Shown one piece after another: positions 17,264-26,034 of a stretch of 64,000 bases of DNA. Position 1 is the stretch's first letter. Each line of letters begins with the position of its first letter. The stretch spans positions 7,971,501-8,035,500 of the forward strand of contig NZ_CP108036.1 of assembly GCF_036170895.1 (NCBI RefSeq), in the 5' to 3' direction. The notes beneath the pieces are model-generated. The model was given only the letters and a program-made list of their open reading frames with translations, had not been told where the DNA came from and made no database searches. Source of the stretch: Streptomyces erythrochromogenes (GTDB lineage Bacteria > Actinomycetota > Actinomycetes > Streptomycetales > Streptomycetaceae). The translations under genes were made by a program, and so were the position numbers.

Positions 17264-17701
17264 TCAGCCCTTCTCGGCTCTCGTCGGCCTTTGTCGGTCG
17301 AGCTGGTAGTCGAACCAGATGCGGTGCGTGCCGTCGGCGTCGACGGCCATCCCTCCGGCCCCGGAGATCCCTGCCAGGTCGCCGGTGCCGCTGGAGGGCG
17401 CGATGTGGAAGAACTCCGCGGTGCGGTCGCTGCCGGACGTCGTCGCCGAGTGCACGAAGTTGAACGCGCCCTCCCGCCCGTCCAGCGAGCCTTCGAACGA
17501 CTCCATGGCCACGTAGGTGCCGACGCCGGTCCCGTGGTCGAACGCGGAAGTGAACAAGGTCGCCGAGTGGCCCGCGGCCGCTCCCTCGAAGTGCTTCTCC
17601 ATCGTCGCCACACTCACCGGCAGCCCGGTGGGCACGGCCGGCTCGGGCGTCAGCCCGGTCGGTGCGAACGCTTGGACGGTGAACGTTGCCGTAGCCCTCA
17701 T
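17264..17701 (-). CDS. DUF3224 domain protein
   Basis: 145 residues from ATG 17701. It has the DUF3224 (PF11528) pattern: MEKHFEG near the N terminus, the Glu/Phe core YVAMESFEGSLDGREGAFNFVHSATTS and GISGAGGMAVDADGTHRIWFDYQL. These are small beta-barrel (allene-oxide-cyclase-like fold) proteins of unknown function. The gene is divergent from the DUF1398 gene, with a perfect palindrome between them. Confidence 0.85.
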   Translation of the reverse strand: MRATATFTVQAFAPTGLTPEPAVPTGLPVSVATMEKHFEGAAAGHSATLFTSAFDHGTGVGTYVAMESFEGSLDGREGAFNFVHSATTSGSDRTAEFFHIAPSSGTGDLAGISGAGGMAVDADGTHRIWFDYQLDRQRPTRAEKG

Positions 17702-17756
17702 GTGCCGACCGTACCGATGGGGTCTGACAGTCGAGGGCGGACTCGGCTCACCATTA

Positions 17757-17770
17757 GACAACATGTTGTC
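17757..17770. promoter_or_regulatory. perfect 14-bp palindrome GACAACATGTTGTC, putative operator
   Basis: GACAACATGTTGTC is an exact inverted repeat in the 88-base divergent spacer between the DUF3224 (minus) and DUF1398 (plus) starts, 20 bases from the latter. This position fits an operator controlling both genes. The cognate repressor is not obvious in the window. Confidence 0.55.
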
Positions 17771-17789
17771 GGTGTGTCATCATGATGTC

Positions 17790-18212
17790 ATGAGTGACAT
17801 CGATGCGATCAGTCATCTGCAGGCCGCCCTGGAGCGCGGTGCGGCCCTACGGCCCAAGGTCGGCGGCTTTCCCCACCTCGCCGAGAGCCTGCGCCAGGCC
17901 GGCGTGAGCCGCTGCCGGATGGCCGTCCCCTCCAACGCCTTCCTCTACCTGACCGAGCACGGCAACGTCGTCGTCCAGGGCGAGCCGCTCGTCACCGGCT
18001 TCGCCGCCGCGCCGCCCTTCGACCGGGCCGGCCTGATCGCGGCGCTGCGCGCGGACCAGGCCGGGGAGACGACCTTCCCCGAGTTCGTCCGGGGCTGCTG
18101 GAACGCGGGCATCGTCTGGTACGACGTCGACACCGCCGTCCGCACCTGCACCTACTACGGCGCGGACGGCGAGTCGTACACCGAGGACTACCCGTCCGTC
18201 GTGCTCGCCTGA
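17790..18212 (+). CDS. DUF1398 family protein
   Basis: 140 residues from ATG 17790. The features I associate with DUF1398 are PKVGGFPHLAESLRQAGVSR near the N terminus, the phage/envelope-type core TTFPEFVRGCWNAGIVWYDVD and the end CTYYGADGESYTEDYP. Function unknown; E. coli relatives include the prophage protein YbcV. It is divergent from the DUF3224 gene across a palindromic operator. Confidence 0.8.
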   Translation: MSDIDAISHLQAALERGAALRPKVGGFPHLAESLRQAGVSRCRMAVPSNAFLYLTEHGNVVVQGEPLVTGFAAAPPFDRAGLIAALRADQAGETTFPEFVRGCWNAGIVWYDVDTAVRTCTYYGADGESYTEDYPSVVLA

Positions 18213-18458
18213 GCGGGAGACGGGAGACGGGAGACCAGGCACGAGGCGCGAGGCTCAGGACGCACGGGAAGAGGTTCGGCGGCCCCCGGGCTGTCGCCGC
18301 CGTACGCGGCCGCGCCCGTGGCAGACTCGGTCACTCCGGCCCGGCCGCCGCGCAGCGGACGGGACGTCCGGCCCGATCAGCAACCCCACAGCCCCGCGGA
18401 TCAGCCGCGCCCGCTTTCGGCCGCGCGCGATCCCGGGCCCGGTCCCGCGGGAGGCCCC
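18213..18458. other. spacer with short tandem repeat
   Basis: About 245 bases upstream of csxA. GGGAGAC occurs three times in tandem near 18215-18236. The rest is the probable csxA promoter; no defined operator was seen. Confidence 0.4.
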
Positions 18459-21209
18459 GTGCTCCGCCGCCTCGCCCACCGCCAGCGCCACCGCCGCGCG
18501 AGGACCGTCGCCCTCGCCGTGGCCGGCCTGGTCCTCGTCCTCGCCGCGGGCCCCACCGGAGCTGCGGCTCCCGCCGCCCGGCACGCAGGGGCGGCACCCC
18601 GTACGGTGGCCGCGACGACCGCGGTGCCCGCCGCGCCCGGCAGCGCCACCCCGCTCTCCGGCTTCGCCGTCCAGTCCACCGCGAAGGTCGCCGACACGGC
18701 GGAAACCGTGTCCAGCCCCGGCTATCCGGCGACCGGCTGGTATCCCGCAGGCCCTCGCTCCACCGTGCTGGCCGCGCTGCTGGCAGCCGGCGTGTACCCG
18801 GACCCCTTCCACTCCACCCAGCAGAAACTGATCCCCGCCGCGGACTTCGCCGTTCCCTGGTGGTACCGCTCCGACTTCACCGTCGCCGACACGACGGCCC
18901 GTACCCACCTGGACTTCAGCGGCGTGATCTCCGCCGCCGACGTCTTCGTCAACGGCCGCCGGATCGCCACCACGAGCACGGTCGCCGGCGCGTACACCCG
19001 GCACGAGTTCGACATCACCGCCCTCGTCAGGCCCGGCACCAATACGGTCGCCTTCCGGATCCAGCCCAACAACCCGCGCAAGCACCTCACGATGGGCTGG
19101 CTCGACTGGCTGCAACCGCCACCGGACGAGAACATGGGCATCGTCCGCGACGTCACCGTCCGCCGCGCCGGCCCCGTTGCCCTGCGCGACGCGCACGTGG
19201 TGACCGCCCTGGCCGTGCCGTCCATGGCCTCGGCCGACCTGACCGTCAAGGCGCGGGTGCGCAACGACTCCGACGCCACCGTCACCACGACCCTGTCCGG
19301 CACCGTGGGCGGAGCAGCCGTCGCCGGCAGCGTCACACTCGCCCCCCACGAGACCAGGGCCGTGGTCTTCACCCCCGCCGAACACCCGGCGCTGCGCCTG
19401 GAATCGCCCCGCGTGTGGTGGCCGGCACACATGGGCGGGCAGCCGATGTACGAGCTCGACCTCACCGCCACCGTGAACGGCGCCCCCTCCGACACCGCCC
19501 ACCAGGCCTTCGCCATCCGCGACGTACGAGCACCCCTCAACGCGGACGGCGCCCGCCAGTACGAGGTCAACGGCCGCCCGCTCCTCCTCAAGGGCGGCGG
19601 CTGGTCCCCCGACGAGTTCCTGCGCTGGGACCCGACCTACGTCGAGGACCGCCTCAAGTACGCCCTCGACCTGGGCCTGAACACCCTGCGCCTGGAAGGA
19701 CACATCGAGCCGGACGAGTTCTTCGACCTCGCCGACCGCCACGGCATCCTCACCCTCCCCGGCTGGGAGTGCTGCACCAAATGGGAGGCCGAGTTCAACC
19801 GGGGCGGGTCCGGGGAGCGGTGGACCGCTGCGGACCACTCCGTGGCGAGGGCCTCGATGGCCGCCGAAGCCGCCCGCCTGCGCCACCACCCCAGCGTCAT
19901 CTCCTTCCTGATCGGCAGTGACGCCGCCCCGAACGAGGAGATCGAGCGCGGATACCTCGACGCGCTGAAGGCCGCCGACTGGACCGCCCCCGTGATCCCC
20001 GCGGCCGCGGACACCGCGTCCCCGATCACCGGCCGCTCCGGCATGAAGATGACCGGACCGTACGACTGGGTCCCGCCGGGCTACTGGTACGACAAGCGCG
20101 AGGGCGGAGCGAGCGGCTTCAACTCCGAGACCAGCGCCGGCCCGGACATCCCCACCCTCGACACGCTCCGCCGCATGATGACCCCGGCCGAGCTCGAAAC
20201 CCTGTGGAAGGACCCGGCCGCAGTCCAGTACCACCGCTCCCCGTCCGCCACCTTCGACACGCTGGAGCTCTACGACAGCGCCCTCACCGCCCGCTACGGA
20301 GCCCCGGCGAGCCTGGAGGACTACGTACGCAAGGCCCAGCTCGCCCAGTACGAGAACGTGCGCGCGCAGTTCGAGGCGTACTCCCGCAATGCCAAGGACC
20401 CCGAGGATCCGTCGACCGGCGTCATCTACTGGATGTTCAACAGCGGCTGGACCTCGCTCCACTGGCAGCTCGTGGACCGCTACCTCGACCAGGGAGGTGC
20501 CTACTTCGGCGCGAAGAAGGCGAACGAGCCCCTGCACGTCCAGTACGGGTACGACGACCACGCGGTGGCCGTCGTCAACAACCGGAACACACCGGCCACC
20601 GGTCTGACGGCCCGGGTGACGCTCTTCGCCCCCGACGGAACGCAAGTGTACGACCGCACGGTGACCGGCCTGAACGTCGCCGGCGGCGGCGCGAGCAGCA
20701 CCGCGCTGACGGTCCCCGGGTCGGTGCCCGGCCTGCCCACCACGTACCTGGCCAGGCTGCTCCTCACCGACGCCGCCGGACGGGAGGTGAGCCGCAACGT
20801 CTACTGGCTCTCCACCGAGGCGGACGTCCTGGACTACGAGCGCAGCGACTGGTACTCCACGCCCACCACCTCCTACGCCGACCTCCGCGGGCTGAACTCC
20901 ATGGCGCGGACGGCGGTCGCCGCCACGGCCTCGACGACGGCGGACGCCTCGGGGGCGTCCACGACGACCGTGACCCTGCGCCACGCGGGCACCGGCGGCA
21001 CCCCGGCCCTGCTCGCGGACGTCCACCTCGTGGGGGCGCAGGGAGCGCCGGTGCTGCCGGTGCGGTGGACCGACAACCAGGTCAGCCTCTGGCCGGGGGA
21101 GTCGGTCACGCTGACGGCGACGTACCGGACGGCGGACCTGCACGGTGCCGCGCCGAGACTGCGGATCTCCGGCTGGAACACACCGACGGCCACGGTCCCG
21201 GCGGCCTGA
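18459..21209 (+). CDS. csxA: secreted exo-beta-D-glucosaminidase (GH2)
   Basis: About 916 residues from GTG 18459, which has GGGAGG four bases upstream; an upstream GTG at 18318 lacks a ribosome site. A signal peptide (Arg-rich, then TVALAVAGLVLVLAAGPTGA) targets it outside the cell. The rest follows Amycolatopsis CsxA closely: the sugar-binding N-terminal domain, TIM barrel and C-terminal Ig-like domains (VSLWPGESVTLTATYRTADL). Asp488 in IGSDAAPNEE and Glu557 in GFNSETSAGPDIP match the CsxA acid/base Asp469 and nucleophile Glu541. It removes GlcN units from the non-reducing end of chitosan oligomers, so it serves in chitosan use. Monocistronic. Confidence 0.92.
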   Translation: MLRRLAHRQRHRRARTVALAVAGLVLVLAAGPTGAAAPAARHAGAAPRTVAATTAVPAAPGSATPLSGFAVQSTAKVADTAETVSSPGYPATGWYPAGPRSTVLAALLAAGVYPDPFHSTQQKLIPAADFAVPWWYRSDFTVADTTARTHLDFSGVISAADVFVNGRRIATTSTVAGAYTRHEFDITALVRPGTNTVAFRIQPNNPRKHLTMGWLDWLQPPPDENMGIVRDVTVRRAGPVALRDAHVVTALAVPSMASADLTVKARVRNDSDATVTTTLSGTVGGAAVAGSVTLAPHETRAVVFTPAEHPALRLESPRVWWPAHMGGQPMYELDLTATVNGAPSDTAHQAFAIRDVRAPLNADGARQYEVNGRPLLLKGGGWSPDEFLRWDPTYVEDRLKYALDLGLNTLRLEGHIEPDEFFDLADRHGILTLPGWECCTKWEAEFNRGGSGERWTAADHSVARASMAAEAARLRHHPSVISFLIGSDAAPNEEIERGYLDALKAADWTAPVIPAAADTASPITGRSGMKMTGPYDWVPPGYWYDKREGGASGFNSETSAGPDIPTLDTLRRMMTPAELETLWKDPAAVQYHRSPSATFDTLELYDSALTARYGAPASLEDYVRKAQLAQYENVRAQFEAYSRNAKDPEDPSTGVIYWMFNSGWTSLHWQLVDRYLDQGGAYFGAKKANEPLHVQYGYDDHAVAVVNNRNTPATGLTARVTLFAPDGTQVYDRTVTGLNVAGGGASSTALTVPGSVPGLPTTYLARLLLTDAAGREVSRNVYWLSTEADVLDYERSDWYSTPTTSYADLRGLNSMARTAVAATASTTADASGASTTTVTLRHAGTGGTPALLADVHLVGAQGAPVLPVRWTDNQVSLWPGESVTLTATYRTADLHGAAPRLRISGWNTPTATVPAA

Positions 21210-21215
21210 CGACGG

Positions 21216-21809
21216 TCAGGCCACCAGCGCGGCGGCCTCCTGCCGGGCCTGCCGGAGCCAGGCCAGGCGCGCCTCGTCGGTGGAGTCGGTGACCGTACGG
21301 AAGACGGTCCGCCGCACGTCGGCGACCCCCACGTACGGCAGGACGCACGCCGCCCAGATCCTCTGGAGGGGGTCGCCGAACTCGCCCTCCTCCCGCTCGC
21401 CCGGGGTGTCGGAAGTGTTCAGCACGAGGGCCCGGCCGGCCTGGAGCAGCCTCGCGGGCTCCCCGTCGGCGGTCCCCAGCTTGTAGGCCACGCCGGGCAC
21501 GAGGACGCGCTGCACCCACCCCGTCAGGACGGCCGGCGGCATGCCCCACCAGTTCGGGTGGACGAACACCAGGGCATCGAGCGCGGCCACCTCGCGCCGG
21601 TGCAGGGCCACTTGCGGATCGTCCGCGCCGGGGGCCGAGGAGACGGTCCCCGTCTCCTCGGCGGACAACACCGGCGGAAACCCCTCGGCGCACAGATCGT
21701 GCGCGACAACCCGGCACCCCCGCCCCTGCAACTCGTCCACGACGGCGCCGAACACCGCGTGGTTGAAACTGCCCGGCCGCGGATGAGCGAGGTACACCCC
21801 GACACGCAT
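21216..21809 (-). CDS. NAD(P)H dehydrogenase (quinone)/flavodoxin-fold oxidoreductase
   Basis: 197 residues from ATG 21809, with a G-rich ribosome site (GGGGGGA). Residues VGVYLAHPRPGSFNH form the FMN phosphate loop of the Flavodoxin_2/NQO1-KefF family, and FVHPNWWGMPPAVLTGWVQRVL is the family hallmark after beta strand 3. It likely reduces quinones or related electrophiles by two electrons. Stops of csxA and this gene face each other with six bases between them. Confidence 0.85.
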   Translation of the reverse strand: MRVGVYLAHPRPGSFNHAVFGAVVDELQGRGCRVVAHDLCAEGFPPVLSAEETGTVSSAPGADDPQVALHRREVAALDALVFVHPNWWGMPPAVLTGWVQRVLVPGVAYKLGTADGEPARLLQAGRALVLNTSDTPGEREEGEFGDPLQRIWAACVLPYVGVADVRRTVFRTVTDSTDEARLAWLRQARQEAAALVA

Positions 21810-21932
21810 GTTCCGTTCCCCCCAGACGACTTGAGTCGTCGGACATTGTCCACGACCACCGGCGCGCGCCGTCCTCTTCGTCATCGGCCCCGAACCGGCC
21901 CGCCCTCCGCGGACCGGCGTTCGGGCGGGGCG

Positions 21933-22439
21933 TCAGTTGGCGGGCGGGGTCCAGTCGGCGGGCAGGCCGGACTGGCGCAGAACGGTGGCCAGACTGTAGT
22001 GGTCCTTGTCGGAGGTGATCCGGCAGCGGTTCTCGTCGAGGTCGAGGACGGTGGTCATCGGCACGGCGAACGGCTTGGGCGCGCCCTTGAGATGACCGGA
22101 GTAGACGGCCTGGACGGTGACACGGTCCCCGGCGGAGCGGGTGGTGCGCACGGTGACGTGGACGTTGTCGATGAGGGAGTCGGCGCGGGCCTTCCACCCG
22201 GAGATCTCCTTGCGGCCGCGGAAGGTGACGGCCACGGCCTCGTCGGTGTAGGTGCCGTCGGCGGTGAACAGGGCGCCGAGGGCCCGGGGATCGGTGCCGT
22301 TCCAGGCGCCGGCCCAGGCCGTGACGATCCCCGGCGTACGCCGGTTGGTGTCCTGCGCGGCATGGGCGGTGGAGGCGGTGCCGCAGAGGGCAGCGGCGGC
22401 GGCCAGCACGGTGACGGTACGCAGCGGGCGGGAGGTCAT
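21933..22439 (-). CDS. secreted SnoaL-like/NTF2-fold protein
   Basis: 168 residues from ATG 22439, behind AAGGAG. A Sec signal peptide (hydrophobic core TVTVLAAAAALCGTAS, AHA site near 28) leads to a SnoaL-like domain: TAWAGAWNGTDPRALGALFTADGTYTDEAV and DNVHVTVRTTRSAGDRV. The fold hosts polyketide cyclases, isomerases and small-ligand binders; the export signal argues for an extracellular binding or detoxifying role rather than polyketide cyclisation. No partner gene is evident. Confidence 0.8.
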   Translation of the reverse strand: MTSRPLRTVTVLAAAAALCGTASTAHAAQDTNRRTPGIVTAWAGAWNGTDPRALGALFTADGTYTDEAVAVTFRGRKEISGWKARADSLIDNVHVTVRTTRSAGDRVTVQAVYSGHLKGAPKPFAVPMTTVLDLDENRCRITSDKDHYSLATVLRQSGLPADWTPPAN

Positions 22440-22686
22440 GACGGACTCCTTCGTCAGTGGGTGGGTGGGCGGGGCTGGGTGCCGGTCGAGCGCATTGGCT
22501 CGCTGCCTCACCCGTCACACACCGTCGCGTCGAGCGCTGTCCACCCACCAGTCCCCGCGGCGCCGACGACTGACCACCGCTGTCCACACGTGTCCACGCC
22601 GCTCCCGGCTCGTGCGGATCTAGAATGCGCAGCTCGCAGTTGGCAGCCGTCGTCGACGGCCCGTGTCGAAGGAGGTGAGGGCGACG

Positions 22687-23157
22687 GTGCACAACCCGCC
22701 CTGGCTGCACGTCATTCCGGAAGGGGGCGCGCTGCCCGTCGATCTCCTGCTCCCCACCGCGGGCACGACGCACGTGGCGCGTCTCGACGGCCGGGAGATG
22801 GCCGACATGGACGCCGTCTTCCAGAGCTTCTACGACGGGCTCCGGCTGCCCGACTGCTTCGGGTGGAACTGGAATGCCCTCTCCGACTGCCTGCGTGATC
22901 TGCACTGGCTGCCCGCGGACCACCGCGTCCTGATCGTCGAGGCCGCCGACGCGGCGCTCCCGGACGATCCCGATGACCGGATGGTGCTCTTCAGGACCCT
23001 GCTGAGCGCCGGAAGGCGCTGGTCGTACACGCGGAAGCCCGACAGCACCGCACTCGGCAGTCTCGTTCTGGTCCTGTGCTGCGACCCCGCGTCCGTGCCG
23101 CTCCTCCAGGAAGGGCTGCAGTCGTGCTGGGAAGAGCTGATCGCCACCCCCGCATAG
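22687..23157 (+). CDS. barstar-family protein (ribonuclease inhibitor fold)
   Basis: About 156 residues from GTG 22687; AAGGAGGTGA at 22669-22678 is an almost perfect anti-16S match. In-frame GTGs at 22663 and 22675 are alternatives. The barstar (PF01337) core is clear: DMDAVFQSFYDGLRLPDCFGWNWNALSDCLRDL, whose acidic helix residues bind barnase in the Bacillus pair. An N-terminal extension of about 30 residues precedes it. No barnase-like RNase is adjacent, so it is an orphan immunity-type protein or regulates a distant RNase. Confidence 0.85.
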   Translation: MHNPPWLHVIPEGGALPVDLLLPTAGTTHVARLDGREMADMDAVFQSFYDGLRLPDCFGWNWNALSDCLRDLHWLPADHRVLIVEAADAALPDDPDDRMVLFRTLLSAGRRWSYTRKPDSTALGSLVLVLCCDPASVPLLQEGLQSCWEELIATPA

Positions 23158-23224
23158 ACGCTCGCGCATGCGGATGAGCGTTTCGGCTATGTTGCGTCTC
23201 GGTCCGTTCGCCTTGACTGAGGTC

Positions 23225-24079
23225 ATGACGAAGACGACGAAGAACGACACGCAGACCACGGACCAGGCCATCACCCTCGTCATCGGGGGGAACGGCAAGA
23301 CCGGCCGCAAGGTCGCCGAGAAGCTCACGGCCCAGGGCCGGCCCGTCCGGGTCGGTTCCCGCAGCGGGGAGCCGGCCTTCGACTGGAACGAGCCCGGCAC
23401 CTGGCTGCCGGCGCTGGAAGGCGTCGACCGGGTGTACGTCACCTACTACCCCGACCTCGCCTTCCCGGGCGCCGTCGAGCAGGTGGGGGCCTTCGCCGAG
23501 GTGGCGGTGGCCGCAGGGGCACGCCGTCTCGTGCTGCTGTCCGGGCGGGGAGAGGAGGCCGCGCAGCTCAGCGAGGAGAAGCTGAAGGCCTCCGGGGCCG
23601 ACTGGACGATCGTACGGGCGAGTTGGTTCAACCAGAACTTCGACGAGAGCTTCTTCCTGGATCCGGTGCTGGCCGGCGTGATCGCCCTGCCGACCGCGGA
23701 CGGGGTCGAGGCGTTCGTCGACACCGGGGACGTCGCCGACGTGGTGGTGGCAGCGCTGACCGACGACCGGCACATCGGCAGGACGTACGAGCTGTCGGGT
23801 CCGCGGCTCATGAGCTTCGCCGACGTCGCGGCCGAGCTGTCGAAGGTCACCGGCCGTGAGATCGCCTACGTGCCGGTCTCGGACGAGGCCTACCGTGCGG
23901 AGCTGCGGGAGCACGGTCTCCCGGAGGACTTCGCCGAGTTGTTCACGCTGATCCTGGACGGGCGCAACGCGCACCTGGTCCACGGGGTCGAGGAGGTCCT
24001 GGGCCGGGCGCCCAGGGACTTCGCGGACTTCGCCCGCGAGGCGGCGGCCACCGGAGTCTGGGACGCGCCCTCCGCCTGA
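23225..24079 (+). CDS. NmrA-like NAD(P)-binding protein (atypical SDR)
   Basis: 284 residues from ATG 23225 (GAGG just upstream); a longer start at 23168 is less likely. TLVIGGNGKTGRKVAEKL is the Rossmann glycine motif GxxGxxG. RVYVTYYPDL and RASWFNQNF follow the NmrA/SDR_a5 pattern, and no canonical YxxxK catalytic pair is seen. Related proteins sense NADP(H) redox or act as NAD(P)H-dependent reductases. The AraC-type gene 43 bases downstream in the same direction may be cotranscribed. Confidence 0.85.
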   Translation: MTKTTKNDTQTTDQAITLVIGGNGKTGRKVAEKLTAQGRPVRVGSRSGEPAFDWNEPGTWLPALEGVDRVYVTYYPDLAFPGAVEQVGAFAEVAVAAGARRLVLLSGRGEEAAQLSEEKLKASGADWTIVRASWFNQNFDESFFLDPVLAGVIALPTADGVEAFVDTGDVADVVVAALTDDRHIGRTYELSGPRLMSFADVAAELSKVTGREIAYVPVSDEAYRAELREHGLPEDFAELFTLILDGRNAHLVHGVEEVLGRAPRDFADFAREAAATGVWDAPSA

Positions 24080-24122
24080 CCGCACGTCACCCCGGAACGG
24101 CGGGAGTGGAGAAGATGTACGC

Positions 24123-25151
24123 ATGGACATGTTGACCGGTCTGCTCGAAGGCCCTCAGGCCCGGGGTGCCTTCCTCCTCAAGTCCGTCCTGAACCCGCCG
24201 TGGGCCATGCGGATCGAGGACCGGGCTCCGCTGTCGGTGGCGACGATGGTGCGCGGTTCCGCGTGGATGCTGCCCGACGGGGGCGAGCCGGTGCTGATCG
24301 CCCCGGGCGACGTGGCGGTGGTCCGCGGGCCCGACGCGTACACGGTGGCCGACGCCCCGGACACGCCGGTGACGGTGACCGTGGGGCCCGACCAGCGGTG
24401 CAGCACGCCGGAGGGCGAGGACGTCACGGAGTCCATGGCGCTGGGCGTGCGGACATGGGGAGCGGCCCACCAGCACGCAGGTTCGGCGGTGATGCTCAGC
24501 GGCACCTATCAGGCGCCGAACGAGATCGGCCGCCGGCTGCTGGGCGCACTGCCGAACGTCCTGGTCAGACCGGCGAGAGCGGCGGACGCGACCCTGATCG
24601 ACCTGCTCGCCTCCGAGATCTCGAGCGAAGAGCCGGGCCAGGAGGTCGTGCTGGACCGGCTGTTGGACCTGCTGCTGATCGGGGTCCTGCGGGCGTGGCC
24701 CTCGGCGGCGGATTCGAGCGCGCCCGCCTGGTTCCGCGCCCAGGGCGATCCGGTGGTCGGCCCGGCGCTGCGGCTGCTCCACGAGAGCCCGGCCCATGGG
24801 TGGACCGTGGAGGAACTGGCCGTACGGGTGGGGGTGTCCCGGGCGTCGCTGGCACGCCGGTTCAGGGAGGTGATGGGGGAGCCGCCGGTCGGTTATCTGA
24901 CGGGCTGGCGGCTCGCGTTGGCGGCGGACATGCTGCGAGAGCCGGACGCCACGGTCGAGAGGGTGGCCCGCCGGGTCGGGTACGGCAGCGCGTTCGCACT
25001 GTCAGCGGCCTTCAAACGGGTCCGGGGGATGAGCCCGCAGGCGTTCCGCGCGGGCACGGCCGGACCCGACGCCGGACTGGCGTCGGGGCCCGGGGGCACG
25101 GTGGTACTCAGCGCGCCGGAGGTGCGGCTGCGGCCGTCCGGTCGAGGGTGA
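24123..25151 (+). CDS. AraC-family regulator with N-terminal cupin (AraC_binding_2/Cupin_6 type)
   Basis: 342 residues from ATG 24123. Residues about 1-180 form a cupin-like ligand domain (MLPDGGEPVLIAPGDVAVVRG is the barrel). The C-terminal about 100 residues carry two AraC helix-turn-helix motifs: WTVEELAVRVGVSRASLARRF and ATVERVARRVGYGSAFALSAAFKR. Such proteins often control the adjacent oxidoreductase gene, here NmrA-like. The 3' end overlaps the convergent GNAT gene by 44 bases. Confidence 0.88.
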   Translation: MDMLTGLLEGPQARGAFLLKSVLNPPWAMRIEDRAPLSVATMVRGSAWMLPDGGEPVLIAPGDVAVVRGPDAYTVADAPDTPVTVTVGPDQRCSTPEGEDVTESMALGVRTWGAAHQHAGSAVMLSGTYQAPNEIGRRLLGALPNVLVRPARAADATLIDLLASEISSEEPGQEVVLDRLLDLLLIGVLRAWPSAADSSAPAWFRAQGDPVVGPALRLLHESPAHGWTVEELAVRVGVSRASLARRFREVMGEPPVGYLTGWRLALAADMLREPDATVERVARRVGYGSAFALSAAFKRVRGMSPQAFRAGTAGPDAGLASGPGGTVVLSAPEVRLRPSGRG

Positions 25152-25632
25152 GCACGCCGACGCGTTCCTCACCGATGAGTTCGCCGGTGGGGGTGAAGCC
25201 GAGGCCGAGGTAGAAGGGTTCGGGGCTGCCGGAGCCGACGTGCCAGCTGACGTGCGCAGCCCGGTGGGTGCCGCGCCGGAGGATCTCCTCGACGACGGCC
25301 TGAACGGCGAAACGGCCGTAGCCCTTGCCCTGGCGGCCGGCGTCGATGTTCAGGCGCCAGATGCCGCTGCGCCGGTCGGTCGGATCGGCCGCCGGGTCCC
25401 AGACGATGTCGTGGAAGGCCATCACGAAGCCGACGACGTCGTCGCCGTCGACGACGGCCCGTGGCCAGGCGCTGGTGGGGTGGACGTACGCCTCGGCGAG
25501 GGACTTGACCACGGGCGAGACCAGATGTGCCTGGTCGGGGCGCACTTGTACGGCGCACACCGCGTCGAAGTTGTCGGCGGTGACGGGTTCCAGTCGCAGG
25601 GTCCGCTGCGACGGGACGATCATGGCGGGCAT
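25108..25632 (-). CDS. GNAT N-acetyltransferase (RimI/diamine-acetyltransferase-like)
   Basis: 174 residues from ATG 25632 (or 25623), with GAGG upstream. The acetyl-CoA loop is RLNIDAGRQGKGYGRFAVQAVV near 95-115, and FYLGLGFTPTGE is the usual C-terminal GNAT strand. VGFVMAFHDI and AYVHPTSAWPRAVV resemble spermidine/diamine N-acetyltransferases. Its 3' 44 bases are antisense to the AraC gene's end, so transcription of one can affect the other. Confidence 0.85.
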   Translation of the reverse strand: MPAMIVPSQRTLRLEPVTADNFDAVCAVQVRPDQAHLVSPVVKSLAEAYVHPTSAWPRAVVDGDDVVGFVMAFHDIVWDPAADPTDRRSGIWRLNIDAGRQGKGYGRFAVQAVVEEILRRGTHRAAHVSWHVGSGSPEPFYLGLGFTPTGELIGEERVGVLTLDRTAAAAPPAR

Positions 25633-25653
25633 GACCTCACCCTAACTCCGGCG

Positions 25654-25679
25654 CCGCCTCCCCCGCCCGGGGGAGGCGG
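25654..25679. promoter_or_regulatory. GC-rich hairpin in divergent spacer
   Basis: CCGCCTCCCCC at 25654-25664 pairs perfectly with 25669-25679 around a GCCC loop. It lies about 20 bases upstream of the GNAT start on the minus strand, so it would sit in that gene's leader or form an insulating terminator for leftward transcription. Confidence 0.4.
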
Positions 25680-25775
25680 TTCCCTCCGGTGGGGGAGGCC
25701 GCGGACCGGGACGAGCTGAGACCTTGAAGGCAGCGGGCGAGTAACCGACTCCCCACTCCCCATGGAGGTCTGACC

Positions 25776-25963
25776 ATGCGAAAGTTTCCCTCCGTCGTCG
25801 CGCTCGGCACCGCGACCGCGGCCCTCGCGGCCGGCTTTGGCACTGGAACCGCCGCAGCGGCATCCCCACCGGGGCGACGCCCGGACCGTCGTCCACGAGT
25901 GACGTCCAAGCACCCTCGGGCGCTGTTTGCGCCGCTGTCAAGACACGAACTTCCGAGACATGA
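25776..25963 (+). pseudogene. signal-peptide ORF, apparently frameshifted
   Basis: An ATG at 25776 after GGAGGT encodes a clean Sec signal peptide (RKFPSVVALGTATAALAAGF, ending GTAAAA). In the same frame the sequence then turns Arg/Pro-rich, typical of a wrong frame. In another frame it reads as a plausible short mature part (PTGATPGPSSTSDVQAPSG then AVCAAVKTRTSET) ending at a TGA at 25961. I infer a small secreted protein broken by one indel near 25865, or a sequence error. Confidence 0.35.
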
Positions 25964-26034
25964 CCCGCGGTCCTGCGGTGATGTCTGGTGGAAGTCAGTG
26001 CCGCCGCACAGCGACACGGGAGAGGTGAGTGGCG

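Noticed and set aside
18215..18236. GGGAGAC tandem repeat upstream of csxA
   Set aside because: Three units only, with no protein-binding dyad; recorded as a spacer feature.
18255..21143. 962-codon minus-strand open frame opposite csxA
   Set aside because: Gly/Val/Arg-rich shadow of the well-supported csxA gene.
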